From NCBI RefSeq assembly GCF_040529335.1, contig NZ_CP159534.1:4526001-4590000 (forward strand): DNA of 64,000 nucleotides. Reading direction: 5' to 3'. The position numbers and the translations under genes are program-made. The notes beneath the pieces were generated by a model. It saw only the letters and a program-made list of their open reading frames with translations, was not told the origin of the DNA and did no database searches. The DNA is from Streptomyces sp. HUAS MG91 (lineage in GTDB: Bacteria > Actinomycetota > Actinomycetes > Streptomycetales > Streptomycetaceae). Of the stretch, positions 26,975-35,878 are shown one piece after another (the stretch's first letter is position 1; each line of letters begins with the position of its first letter).

Positions 26975-27916
26975 TCGGGCGACGCTCCTTCGCAGGACGC
27001 GGTAGGTGATGAACACGATCAGGGCGGTCAGGGCCAGCAGCAGGCCCGACTCGACGAGTTGGAGCGGCCAGAAGTGGGAGGGCGGGTGGCCCTCGCGGTA
27101 GTAGCCGGTGACGTGGTGGTCGGTGATGCAGGCCCGGTCGCCCACGCACAGCGGGTCGGCGATGTGTGCGCCGGACGCGGTGACCACTCCCTCGCTCATG
27201 ACTTCACCGGTGAACCCGGGGTAGTTCTCGGCGACCGAGCCGACCCGGGTCACGGTCGGCCACAGGTACGGGCGCAGCAGTTCGGCGGCGGCCGTCAGTG
27301 CCGCGGCGAGCGCCAGGCCGAGTCCGGCTCCGGCCAGGGAGCGCCGCCGGAGGAGCCCCATGAGCGCGCCGCAGGCGAGGCCGAGCAGCGGCAGCGCGAC
27401 CGCGACGGGACCGAGGACCTCGAAGCCCCCGGAGAACCACTGGTTCTGGCTGAGGCCGGGCGCCGCCGCGGCGACCTGGCGGCGCAGCACCACCAGCAGC
27501 GCGGTGCCGGTGACCAGCGCCATCGCGGGCAGCGCCAGTTTCGTGGCCAGCCAGCGGGCCGGCGGCACGGACTGGGTCCACGCCAACTGGGCGGTCCCGC
27601 TCTCCAGTTCACGGCCGATGAGGGCGCCGCCCGCGAACACCGCGACAGCCAGCGGGAGCAGCGAGAGGAAGGTGTCCGCGAAGGACAGGGCGTAGTGGAA
27701 GCTCTGCGCGGTCGATCCCTTCGCGGTGCACACATTGGCTTCCAACGGGTCGCAGGGGCCGGCGATGCCGAGGCCGGAGACGCCCGGCCCCCAGGCCCAC
27801 AGCAGCACGCCCGCGAGGAGGACGACGTACGCCGTCCACAGCCACAGGGTGCCCCGGTGCAGCCGCAGCACGGTCCAGGTCAGTCCGGTGCGCGGAGAGA
27901 AGGAGAGGGTGCTCAC
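26972..27916 (-). CDS. ABC transporter permease, second paralogue
   Basis: 314 residues from GTG 27916, overlapping the previous stop (GTGA). Features parallel the neighbours: LRLHRGTLWLWTAYVVLLAGVLLWAWGPG as the first helix, a Cys-bearing loop (CDPLEANVCTAKG), GRELESGTAQLAWTQSVPPARWLATKLALPA, and the terminal HPPSHFWPLQLVESGLLL helix. About six membrane helices. It is expected to form part of the membrane channel for the ATPase at 28920-29813. No substrate can be read from the sequence. Confidence 0.8.
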   Translation of the reverse strand: MSTLSFSPRTGLTWTVLRLHRGTLWLWTAYVVLLAGVLLWAWGPGVSGLGIAGPCDPLEANVCTAKGSTAQSFHYALSFADTFLSLLPLAVAVFAGGALIGRELESGTAQLAWTQSVPPARWLATKLALPAMALVTGTALLVVLRRQVAAAAPGLSQNQWFSGGFEVLGPVAVALPLLGLACGALMGLLRRRSLAGAGLGLALAAALTAAAELLRPYLWPTVTRVGSVAENYPGFTGEVMSEGVVTASGAHIADPLCVGDRACITDHHVTGYYREGHPPSHFWPLQLVESGLLLALTALIVFITYRVLRRSVAR

Positions 27917-28923
27917 GCGGCGGCTCCCTCGGCGGTCTTCGGGGCCTTCTTCGGCTGGTAGCGGCGCAGGACCAGGAAGGCCGCGACGACGAGGACGGCG
28001 GTGAGGGCGAGCAGGATGCCCGTCTCGGTGAGCTGGCGCGGCCAGTAGTCCGGCGAGGGCAGGTAGTGCCGGTCGAAGCCGGTGACGTGGTGCGCGGCGA
28101 GGCACTTCTGGTCCTCGTAGCACCCGGGGTCGGCGATCTCCGCGCCCGTGGAGGTGATCGCCTTGTTGTGGACGGGGATCTCCGGCTGCTGGTACATGCC
28201 CTGGAACGGCCAGGAGTTGGAGCGCAGCGCGCCGGCCAGATAGGTGCCGGTCCCGGCGACCACGATCGCGGGCAGCGTGCGGCGGATCACCAGCGCGGCG
28301 CAGACGCCGAGCGCCAGGCCGAACAGGACGTTCGCGATCGTCGCCGGGCCGATGTTGAAGTAGAAGGAGCGCGGGCCGATGCCGGCGACCAGCAGGTGGT
28401 TGTGCGACCGCCACACCGGCACGTACAGGGCGACGATCAGGCCGGTGCCGACGGTGACGGCGAGCGCGGGCAGCGCCAGCTTGGCGGTGAGCCAGCGGGC
28501 CGGGGACACCGACTGGGTCCAGGCGAGACGGGCGGTGCCCAGCTCCAGCTCCCGGGCGACCAGCGGGCCCGCCGCGAAGACGGCGACGACGACCGCCGCG
28601 ATCCGGGTGAACGTCGCCGGGTCGTAGAAGAGGGAGTCGAAGGACGTGCCGAACGAGGTCAGGGAGAAGGACCTGCCCTTCCAGGCGATCTCCTGCGCCC
28701 CCGCGTACCCGAACGCGTCGAAGGCCTTCTGCGCCGTGGAGGCGCCGGGGCCCCACAGCCACAGCAGCAGTCCGACGCTGACGGCGACATAACCGGTCCA
28801 CACCCACAGGGCGGTGCGGTGCAGCCGCAGCACGGTCCACACCAGGCCGTCGGCGCCGGGCAGGGTGCGCCGGACCGGGGGCTTGCCGGAGGTCGTGGCG
28901 GGCTTGTCGAGGGTGGTGCTCAC
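27913..28923 (-). CDS. ABC transporter permease, first paralogue
   Basis: 336 residues from GTG 28923, overlapping the ATPase stop (GTGA). It has the same plan as the two following permeases: LRLHRTALWVWTGYVAVSVGLLLWLWGPG, ARELELGTARLAWTQSVSPARWLTAKLALPA, a large extracytoplasmic loop (about 230-290, with CYEDQKCLAAHH), and SPDYWPRQLTETGILL before the last helix. Three related permeases for one ATPase suggest a heteromeric or alternative channel. Confidence 0.8.
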   Translation of the reverse strand: MSTTLDKPATTSGKPPVRRTLPGADGLVWTVLRLHRTALWVWTGYVAVSVGLLLWLWGPGASTAQKAFDAFGYAGAQEIAWKGRSFSLTSFGTSFDSLFYDPATFTRIAAVVVAVFAAGPLVARELELGTARLAWTQSVSPARWLTAKLALPALAVTVGTGLIVALYVPVWRSHNHLLVAGIGPRSFYFNIGPATIANVLFGLALGVCAALVIRRTLPAIVVAGTGTYLAGALRSNSWPFQGMYQQPEIPVHNKAITSTGAEIADPGCYEDQKCLAAHHVTGFDRHYLPSPDYWPRQLTETGILLALTAVLVVAAFLVLRRYQPKKAPKTAEGAAA

Positions 28924-29813
28924 GCGGTCACCGCCGTCCGGTGCGCGGCCGCGGTGCTCGGGGTGAGCAGGGCCGGGGCGTCGGGGGAGCGCAGGTGGGC
29001 CAGGAGCAGCTCCTCCAGGGAGGGCTCCTGCACCTGCCAGCCGTCGCCCACGGGTCCGTCCCTGCGGATCAGGGCGGTGACGCCGCGGCCCGAGGCGCGG
29101 GACTCGATGACGGTGTGGCCGGACAGCTCGCCGCGGCCGGTGACCAGGCTGTGCGCGCCGATCAGGTCGTCGATGCCGCCGCCGAGCCGGATCCGGCCGC
29201 CGCCGAGGAGCAGCAGGTGGTCGCAGGCGTCGGCCAGCTCGGAGACGATGTGGGACGACATCAGCACGGTCGTGCCGTGCTCGGCGGCGTCCGCCATCAG
29301 GGTGCCCATCAGCTCGTGCCGGGCCAGCGGGTCGAGGTCGGCCATCGGCTCGTCGAGGAGCATCAGCTCGGGGCGCTTGCCGAGGGCGAGGGCGAGCGCG
29401 ACGCGGGTGCGCTGGCCGCCGGAGAGCGAGCGGATCCTCGCCTTCGGGTCGAGCGAGCCGGCCTCGACGATCTGTGTCGCGTAGGCCGCGTCCCAGCGCT
29501 CCTGGTTCAGCTCGGCGCCCATGCGCAGCGTGTCCGCGACGGAGAGCTGGGGGTGCAGCGGCTTGTCCTGGGAGAGATAGGCGACCTTGGCGCGGGCCTC
29601 GCCGGGGGCGGCGCCGAGCACGCGCAGCTCTCCCGCGCTCTGCCGCAGCAGGCCGGCCGCTATCGAGAGCAGGGTCGACTTGCCCGCGCCGTTCGGCCCG
29701 ACGAGGGCGCTGATCCGGCCCGTGGGCAGCCGGAACGAGCAGTCGTCGAGGGCCGCGGTGCCCCGTCGGCCGTAGCGCTTTCCGAGACCCGTCGCCTCGA
29801 TCGCCGTACTCAT
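28920..29813 (-). CDS. ABC transporter ATP-binding protein
   Basis: 297 residues from ATG 29813, overlapping the regulator stop (ATGA). Motifs: Walker A GPNGAGKST (about 39-47), signature LSGGQRTRVALALAL, Walker B LMLLDEPMADLDP, and switch His in LMSSHIVSEL. A C-terminal extension of about 80 residues follows the ATPase core, as in YtrB and antibiotic-efflux ATPases (CcmA type). It powers the three permeases encoded after it. Confidence 0.93.
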   Translation of the reverse strand: MSTAIEATGLGKRYGRRGTAALDDCSFRLPTGRISALVGPNGAGKSTLLSIAAGLLRQSAGELRVLGAAPGEARAKVAYLSQDKPLHPQLSVADTLRMGAELNQERWDAAYATQIVEAGSLDPKARIRSLSGGQRTRVALALALGKRPELMLLDEPMADLDPLARHELMGTLMADAAEHGTTVLMSSHIVSELADACDHLLLLGGGRIRLGGGIDDLIGAHSLVTGRGELSGHTVIESRASGRGVTALIRRDGPVGDGWQVQEPSLEELLLAHLRSPDAPALLTPSTAAAHRTAVTA

Positions 29814-30235
29814 GAAGTCCCCTTGGTGGTGGTGCTGAAGTGTGCTTCCAGTGCGACGGTGAACAGGGCCGCGACGTCCTCGCGGTCCAGTCCCGCCTCC
29901 CTCGCCCGTCTCGTCCAGTCCTCCAGCTCGCTGCGCAGCGGTGAGTCGCCCGGGCCGGAGCCCAGGGACTTGCGCACGAACGTGCCCAGGCCACGGCGGG
30001 CCTCGACGAGGCCCTCTCGCTCCAGCTCGCGGTACGCCTTGAGCACCGTGTTCGGATTGATGGCCGTCGCCTCGACGACCTCGCGGGCCGTGGGCAGCTT
30101 GTCGCCGGGCTCGAGCATGCCGAGCCGCAGCGCCTGCTCCGTCTGGTGGACGATCTGCAGGTAGGTGGCGACGCCACTGTGGCGGTCGATGCGGAATTCG
30201 ATCACCGGCTCGGCCGGCCGGTCGTCCTTGGCCAC
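29810..30235 (-). CDS. GntR family regulator, YtrA subfamily
   Basis: 141 residues from GTG 30235. It has a winged helix (about 12-80: FRIDRHSGVATYLQIVHQTEQALRLGMLEPGDKLPTAREV, then INPNTVLKAYRELEREGLVEARRGLGTFV) and a short helical dimer tail, without the effector domain of other GntR types. That is the YtrA subfamily, which represses its own ABC operon and responds to cell-wall-active compounds in Bacillus. Here it is the first gene of the ATPase/permease operon, immediately behind a perfect dyad (30246-30273). Confidence 0.9.
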   Translation of the reverse strand: MAKDDRPAEPVIEFRIDRHSGVATYLQIVHQTEQALRLGMLEPGDKLPTAREVVEATAINPNTVLKAYRELEREGLVEARRGLGTFVRKSLGSGPGDSPLRSELEDWTRRAREAGLDREDVAALFTVALEAHFSTTTKGTS

Positions 30236-30245
30236 TGGCGTACCC

Positions 30246-30273
30246 CCCTTTCACTAATCAAGTAGTGAAAGGG
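30246..30273. promoter_or_regulatory. Operator of the YtrA-type regulator
   Basis: CCCTTTCACTA-ATCAAG-TAGTGAAAGGG is a perfect 11-base inverted repeat with a 6-base centre, 10 bases before the regulator's GTG. The G-run on the - strand end also serves as ribosome site, so bound repressor could block initiation as well as transcription. Confidence 0.8.
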
Positions 30274-30281
30274 TGATGCAA

Positions 30282-30317
30282 GAGAGGGGGCGGCGTCAAG
30301 TGACGCCGCCCCCTCTC
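30282..30317. terminator. Terminator of mshD
   Basis: GAGAGGGGGCGGCGTCA (30282-30298) pairs perfectly with the complement at 30301-30317 across two bases, a 17-bp stem 15 bases after the mshD stop. It isolates mshD from the ABC operon promoter that follows. Confidence 0.85.
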
Positions 30318-30332
30318 CCGGGAACCGGGGTG

Positions 30333-31265
30333 TTATGACTCCGTTCGGTACATCAGGTCCGTTTCGTACGTCGTGAAGCCGAGCCGCTCGTACACGCTCA
30401 CCGCCGCCTTGTTGTCCGCGTCGACGTAGAGCATCGCGGTCGGCAGCCCGGCCGCCGCGAGATGGCGCAGCCCCGTCGCGGTGAGCGCCTTGCCGAGGCC
30501 GCCGCCCTGGCCCTCGGGGGCCACCCCGACCACGTACACCTCGCCGAGCCGCTCCTCGGCGTGCACCTTGGTCCAGTGGAAGCCGACCAGCTCGTCGCCC
30601 TTGAACGCGAGGAAGAAGCCGCGCGGGTCGAACCACGGCTCGCCCTTGCGGTCGTCCAGGTCGCGCTGGGTCAGCGAGCCCTGCTCGGGGTGGTGGGCGA
30701 ACGCCGCCGCGTTCACCGCCAGCCACGCCGCGTCGTCCTGGCCGGGCACGAAGGTGCGGATCCTGATGCCCGCCGGGAGCACCGGCTCGGGCAGTTCGAG
30801 GTCGGTCAACGGCCGCCGCATCTGGCGCAGTTCGCGGAACAGCGTCAGGCCGAGCACCTGTGCCAGGTGGCGCGCCGCGCTGTGCCCGCCGTGCGCCCAC
30901 ACCCGCAGCCGCTTGCCCGACGCCGCGAGCAGCGCCGCGCCGAGCGCCCGCCCGTGTCCCTGCCCGCGCCGCGCCGGGTGCACCACCAGCTCGGCGGCCG
31001 GGGCCTCCACCGGGTCGGTGTCCTCCAGCTGCGCGTAGCCGACCAGGTCCCCGTCGACGGAGAGCAGCAGGTGCGTGACGCCGTCGCGCTCGCCGCGCAG
31101 ATGGAGCCGCCCCTGCTCCGATACGGCCTGCTGGCCGTCGGCGCGGGCCGCGTCGGCCAGCAGGGACAGCACGGCGTCGGACTGCTCGCCGGTCAGGGAG
31201 GTCAGGGTGTCGATACGGCGGCCCGGGAGGGCGGGATCGGGGGTGTTCGCGGGGTCCGTGGTCAT
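30333..31265 (-). CDS. mshD: Mycothiol synthase MshD
   Basis: 310 residues from ATG 31265, the usual MshD length. It has two GNAT domains: the N-terminal one with VVHPARRGQGHGRALGAALL (about 95-115) and the C-terminal one with VVGVAPEGQGGGLGKALTATGL (about 245) and LYVDADNKAAVSVYERLGF. MshD transfers acetyl from acetyl-CoA to Cys-GlcN-Ins, the last step of mycothiol synthesis, the actinobacterial thiol buffer. It is monocistronic, ends at the hairpin at 30282, and diverges from the nucleotidase gene. Confidence 0.94.
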   Translation of the reverse strand: MTTDPANTPDPALPGRRIDTLTSLTGEQSDAVLSLLADAARADGQQAVSEQGRLHLRGERDGVTHLLLSVDGDLVGYAQLEDTDPVEAPAAELVVHPARRGQGHGRALGAALLAASGKRLRVWAHGGHSAARHLAQVLGLTLFRELRQMRRPLTDLELPEPVLPAGIRIRTFVPGQDDAAWLAVNAAAFAHHPEQGSLTQRDLDDRKGEPWFDPRGFFLAFKGDELVGFHWTKVHAEERLGEVYVVGVAPEGQGGGLGKALTATGLRHLAAAGLPTAMLYVDADNKAAVSVYERLGFTTYETDLMYRTES

Positions 31266-31402
31266 GGATACGAGGGTACGGCGGGGGCCCCGCCGGGAGT
31301 CGGCAACCAGCTCGTAACCTGCAATCCCCTGTTGTGCTACGCGCGTTGACCCTAGGCTGCCGGGCAGTCGCAGTCTCCGTACAGCACCCAAGGGGATCCT
31401 CC

Positions 31403-33229
31403 ATGCCCACCAGGACGAACCGGCGTCTGAGAACCGCGCTCGGCACCGTCGCCACCCTCGCCACCGCGGGCGCGCTGATGGCCGCCATGCCCGCGAGCGC
31501 GGCCCACGACCGGGGCCACGGTCACGGTCACGGCCAGGACAGCGGCCGCTACCAGGACGTACAGCTGCTGTCGTTCAACGACTTCCACGGCAACCTGGAG
31601 CCGCCGGCCGGTTCGTCCGGCCAGGTCACCGAGAAGCAGGCCGACGGCACGACGAAGCAGGTCGACGCGGGCGGTGTGGAGTACCTGGCCACCTCCCTGC
31701 GCACGGCCCGCAAGAACCACCCGTACAGCGTGACGGCCGCCGCCGGTGACCTGATCGGCGCGAGCCCGCTGCTGTCCGGCCTCTTCCACGACGAGCCCAC
31801 CGTCGAGGCCATGAACAAGCTGGACCTGGACGTCACCTCGGTCGGCAACCACGAGTTCGACGAGGGCGCCACCGAGCTCGCGCGGATGCAGAACGGCGGC
31901 TGCCACCCCACCGACGGCTGCTACGAGGCCGGCAAGAAGTTCCAGGGCGCCGACTACCCCTACCTCGCCGCGAACGTGACGGACGAGAAGACCGGCAAGC
32001 CGATCCTGAAGCCGTACTACGTGTGGAAGCACAAGGGCGTGAAGGTCGGCTTCATCGGCGTCACCCTCGAAGGCACCCCGAACATCGTCTCCGCGTCGGG
32101 CGTCAAGGGCCTGAAGTTCCACGACGAGATCGAGACGGTCAACAAGTACGCGAAGATCCTCGACAAGCAGGGCGTGAAGTCGATCGTCGCCCTGATCCAC
32201 GAGGGCGGGCTCCCGGCCTCGTCCGCGTACAACTACGACTGCGACTCCGCGGGCGCCGGTTCCGGCGTCTCCGGCCCGATCGTCGACATCGCCAAGGGCA
32301 TCACGCCGAAGGTCGACGCCCTGGTCACCGGCCACACGCACAACGCGTACGTGTGCACGATCCCGGACCCGGCCGGCAACCCGCGCATGGTCACCTCTGC
32401 GTCCTCGTACGGGAAGCTCTACACGGACACCACGCTGACCTACGACCGCAGGACCAAGGACATCGTCCGTACGGCGGTGAAGACCGCGAAGTCGGTGAGG
32501 TCCGCGAACCACGTCGTGTCCCGTACGCAGGACAAGGCCGCCGACATGACGGCCCTGATCGGCAAGTGGAACAAGCTGGCCGCGCCCGTCGCGAACCAGG
32601 CCGTCGGGTACATCTCCGGGGACATCGCGGGCCGCGGCGCCGGTACGCCGGAGGAGCCGCTCGGCGATCTCATCGCCGACGCGCAGCTCGCGCACGCCAA
32701 GTCCCTCGACCCGAAGGCGAGCCTGGCCCTGATGAACCCGGGCGGGGTCCGCTCCGACCTCGTGTACAAGGCGAGCGGCGCCGAGGGCGACGGGGTCGTC
32801 ACCTACGGCGAGGCGTTCACCGTGCAGCCCTTCAGCAACACCGTCAATCTCGTGGACCTGACGGGCGCGCAGGTCGTCCAGGCGCTCCAGCAGCAGGTCA
32901 GCGGCTCGAACGAGGCGTCGCCGAAGATCCTCCAGCCGTCCGCCGGGCTCACGTACACGCTCGACATGACGAAGACCGGCGCGGCGCGTGTCGTCACCGA
33001 CTCGATCCGGCTGAACGGCGCGGCCATCGACCCGGCCGCCACCTACCGCGTCGCGATGAACTCCTTCCTCGCGGGCGGCGGCGACGGCTTCGCGGCGCTC
33101 GGGGCCGGGAAGAATCCGCTGGTCGGCGCGGACGACCTGAAGGCGTTCAACGACTACCTGACGGCCAATTCCTCCGCGGCGAACCCGATCGCGCCGCCGA
33201 AGGCGGACCGGATCACCATCGTGAAGTGA
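31403..33229 (+). CDS. Secreted 5'-nucleotidase / 2',3'-cyclic phosphodiesterase
   Basis: 608 residues from ATG 31403, in frame behind AAGGGGATCC. The signal peptide ends near AMPASAAHD and a His-rich stretch (HDRGHGHGHGH-like) follows, which may bind metal. The metallophosphatase domain has LLSFNDFHGNLEP, GDLIGASPLLSG, SVGNHEFDEG, and VTGHTHNAY, the two-metal ligand set. The C-terminal 5'-nucleotidase domain has LALMNPGGVRSDL and FLAGGGDGF. It releases phosphate from extracellular nucleotides, fitting a chromosomal neighbourhood rich in phosphate genes. No sortase signal is present. Confidence 0.93.
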   Translation: MPTRTNRRLRTALGTVATLATAGALMAAMPASAAHDRGHGHGHGQDSGRYQDVQLLSFNDFHGNLEPPAGSSGQVTEKQADGTTKQVDAGGVEYLATSLRTARKNHPYSVTAAAGDLIGASPLLSGLFHDEPTVEAMNKLDLDVTSVGNHEFDEGATELARMQNGGCHPTDGCYEAGKKFQGADYPYLAANVTDEKTGKPILKPYYVWKHKGVKVGFIGVTLEGTPNIVSASGVKGLKFHDEIETVNKYAKILDKQGVKSIVALIHEGGLPASSAYNYDCDSAGAGSGVSGPIVDIAKGITPKVDALVTGHTHNAYVCTIPDPAGNPRMVTSASSYGKLYTDTTLTYDRRTKDIVRTAVKTAKSVRSANHVVSRTQDKAADMTALIGKWNKLAAPVANQAVGYISGDIAGRGAGTPEEPLGDLIADAQLAHAKSLDPKASLALMNPGGVRSDLVYKASGAEGDGVVTYGEAFTVQPFSNTVNLVDLTGAQVVQALQQQVSGSNEASPKILQPSAGLTYTLDMTKTGAARVVTDSIRLNGAAIDPAATYRVAMNSFLAGGGDGFAALGAGKNPLVGADDLKAFNDYLTANSSAANPIAPPKADRITIVK

Positions 33230-33321
33230 CCGTCCACGGGGCGCGCCTGTCGAAATAATCAGACATAAGGCTCTAATCGGATAAATTCGGGCGAGGTCTG
33301 TCCGTCCTATCCGGGAGTCTG

Positions 33322-35796
33322 ATGATGCGTCACCGCCCATGGAGGGCACGGCTGCGGGGCCTCGGCGCCGCGGCCGCGCTCACGCTGAGCACGGTGGCCG
33401 CCTGGCCCGGCCAGGTGGCCGCCGACGTGCCGACACCCGCGGCCGGGGAGTCCGTCGTCACCGTGAAGACGGGCGGCGACCGTGACGGCGACGCGACCGT
33501 GGCGCCGCTCGCCGGGGTCCGGCTCGCCCTGTACGCGAGCGAGACCGCCACCGATCCGCTGACCGACGCCTGGGCGCGGTGCACCTCCGACGGGGACGGC
33601 GACTGCAGCTTCACCGTGCCGGACACCGGCAGCGGCGGGGCCAACGAGGGGCAGCGGTACTGGGTGCGGCAGGTCGACGGCGGTGTACCGCCCGGCTGGT
33701 ACACGAACCCGTCGCTGCGCACGGGCAAGGGCAGCGGCTCCGGTTCGGTGGATTCGGTCTACCAGTTCGAGACGCCGGCCCTGGCGGCCGGACAGACGTA
33801 CAGCTCGACCAGCGATTTCATGAAGAGCACCGACTGGTCGGCGAGCCCGTACGTCGCCTCGGGCGGCATCTGGCAGCAGTCCCGTACGAATCCGGAGATG
33901 CCGGAGTCCTGCGGACTCGACGTCGCCGTGGTGCTGGACCTGTCGTCGTCGGTGGGCAGCGCGCTGCCGGATCTGAAGGCGGCCACCGACCAGCTGACGA
34001 ACACCCTCACCGGCACGCCCTCGCGGATGGCGCTGTTCTCCTTCGACAAGAACTCGCCGAGCGCGAACACCACGAACCATCCCGGGCTGGTGTCGGTGTC
34101 CACCAAGGCGGGCGCCGACTCCTTCAAGTCCCTCTACGCGGACTGGCAGCTGGGCTCGGGCACCAACTGGGACCAGGCCCAGTACGCGGTCGCCAAGGCG
34201 GCGCCGGTGTACGACCTCGTCATCGTCCTGACCGACGGCAACCCGACCCGGTGGAGCAACCCGTACACCGGTGACGGCTCCAACACCCACTTCGCGGACG
34301 TCGAGGGCGGCATCTTCGCCTCCAACGCCGTCAAGGCGAAGGGCGAGCGGGTCGTCGCGGTCGGCGTCGGCAAGGGCGTCGAGGGGATCTCCGGGCTCAA
34401 CCTGCGGGCGATCAGCGGCGAGGAGGCGTTCGCCGGCGACAACCCGACGACCGCCGACTACTACCAGACGGACGACTTCGCGGCGGCCGGCCAGGCCCTC
34501 CACAACCTGGCGCTGACGCACTGCGACGGCACCCTGTCCGTCATCAAGCAGATCGTGCCCGCGGGCAACACGGGCGAGGACGTGAGCGGCGCCGAGAACG
34601 CGGGCGCCGGCTGGCAGTTCGACGCGTCCACGACCACCGGCGGCATCGGCGGTCTGCCGGACACCCAGACCACGCAGGACGACGACACCGGCGGCGTGGT
34701 CTTCCACCCCACCTATCCCAGCGGGACCACCGACGCCGACGTGACGGTGGCGGAGACCCAGCACAGCGGCTACGACCTGGTCACCCAGGGCGGCAAGAAC
34801 GCGGTGTGCACCAACCTCGACACCGGTGCGGACGTGCCCGTCACCAACACCGGGACCGCCGCCGCGCCCGCCTTCACCGTGCAGGTGCCGAGCCTGGCCG
34901 CCGTCAGCTGCATGGTCTACAACAAGCCGCCGCAGAGCGCCGATGTGCGGGTCGACAAGGTGTGGGAGATCGACGGCACCCGGTACGCGCACGCGGACCG
35001 GCCCGACGGCTTCGACGCGGCGCTGACGCTCACCGGCCCCTCCGGCGCGGCCGCGCGCCCCCAGGAATGGGGCACGGTCCGCGAGGGCTACACCGTCGGC
35101 GACAGCACGACCGTCGCCGAGACCACGTCGCTGCCCGACTCCTGCACGCTCACCGGCAGCCGCGTCACCGACGCCAACGGCGCGGACGTGGACGAGCCAC
35201 TGCCCTACCGCGCCGAACTCACCCGGGAGCACAACACCTTCGCCGTCCTGAACGAGGTCACCTGCAAGGCCCGGCTGACCCTGGTGAAGAAGGTGGTGAA
35301 CGAGCACGGCGGCACCGCCGCCCCGGGCGACTGGACGCTCACCGCCGACGGCCCCAGCGACCTCTCCGGGGTCACCGGCACGGACGCGGTGACGAACGCC
35401 GAGGTCGAGGCCGGGACGTACACGCTCGCCGAGTCGGATGGGCCGCAGGCATATGACGCCGGGGACTGGGCATGCGAGTCAGCCGGGGGCGCCGCGGTGC
35501 CGGTGACGGACGCCGAGGTGGCGGTGGCGCCCGGCGCCGACGTGACCTGCACGATCACGAACACCGACCGGGCGGCGTCACCGTCGCCCACACCTACGCC
35601 CACCCCGACCCCGACCTCGACGGTGACGCCGCCGGGCACGCCGGAGCCGACGCTCCCGCCGGGTGACAAGGATCACGGCGGCGAACTCGCCGACACAGGT
35701 TCCGGTTTCGGGCTCGCCGGCTGGTCGGCGATGGCCGCCGCCCTGCTGGTGGCGGCGGGCACGGCGCTGGTGGCACGGCGCCTGCGGAGGCACTGA
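33322..35796 (+). CDS. Sortase-anchored vWA surface protein with SpaA/Cna-B-like domains
   Basis: 824 residues. The signal peptide (to about 35, AWPGQVAAD) is followed by a SpaA-like beta domain and a von Willebrand A domain (about 200-395) with an intact metal site: DLSSS (DxSxS) and later LVIVLTDGNP. Further prealbumin-like repeats each contain Cys pairs (CTNLDTG...SCMVYNKPP, CTLTGS...VTCKARL). A Pro/Thr-rich stalk (TPTPTPTPTSTVTPPGTPEP) leads to LADTG, a membrane helix and RRLRRH. LAxTG is the class E sortase signal of Streptomyces. The layout is that of a pilus-tip or adhesion protein; there is no sortase gene next to it. An A+T-rich stretch at 33245-33300 probably holds its promoter. Confidence 0.85.
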   Translation: MMRHRPWRARLRGLGAAAALTLSTVAAWPGQVAADVPTPAAGESVVTVKTGGDRDGDATVAPLAGVRLALYASETATDPLTDAWARCTSDGDGDCSFTVPDTGSGGANEGQRYWVRQVDGGVPPGWYTNPSLRTGKGSGSGSVDSVYQFETPALAAGQTYSSTSDFMKSTDWSASPYVASGGIWQQSRTNPEMPESCGLDVAVVLDLSSSVGSALPDLKAATDQLTNTLTGTPSRMALFSFDKNSPSANTTNHPGLVSVSTKAGADSFKSLYADWQLGSGTNWDQAQYAVAKAAPVYDLVIVLTDGNPTRWSNPYTGDGSNTHFADVEGGIFASNAVKAKGERVVAVGVGKGVEGISGLNLRAISGEEAFAGDNPTTADYYQTDDFAAAGQALHNLALTHCDGTLSVIKQIVPAGNTGEDVSGAENAGAGWQFDASTTTGGIGGLPDTQTTQDDDTGGVVFHPTYPSGTTDADVTVAETQHSGYDLVTQGGKNAVCTNLDTGADVPVTNTGTAAAPAFTVQVPSLAAVSCMVYNKPPQSADVRVDKVWEIDGTRYAHADRPDGFDAALTLTGPSGAAARPQEWGTVREGYTVGDSTTVAETTSLPDSCTLTGSRVTDANGADVDEPLPYRAELTREHNTFAVLNEVTCKARLTLVKKVVNEHGGTAAPGDWTLTADGPSDLSGVTGTDAVTNAEVEAGTYTLAESDGPQAYDAGDWACESAGGAAVPVTDAEVAVAPGADVTCTITNTDRAASPSPTPTPTPTPTSTVTPPGTPEPTLPPGDKDHGGELADTGSGFGLAGWSAMAAALLVAAGTALVARRLRRH

Positions 35797-35878
35797 GACC
35801 GCGCTGAAATGGCGCGTTACGGTGCACGCCGGGTGCGGGGCTTGCGAGTGGGGTCGGTACATGTGGTGAAATCGGCTG

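Noticed and set aside
26882..27009. Pentapeptide-repeat-like reading (ELQDT repeats) on the + strand
   Set aside because: It comes only from the 15-base DNA repeat, has no proper start or ribosome site, and does not fit the A(D/N)Lxx pentapeptide rule.
31352..33349. 665-residue frame on the - strand opposite the 5'-nucleotidase
   Set aside because: It is a mirror frame of a strongly recognisable gene on the other strand; Arg/Val/Gly/Asp-rich composition without domains.
33307..35307. 666-residue frame on the - strand opposite the vWA protein
   Set aside because: Antisense shadow in G+C-rich DNA; the + strand has signal peptide, vWA motif and sortase signal.
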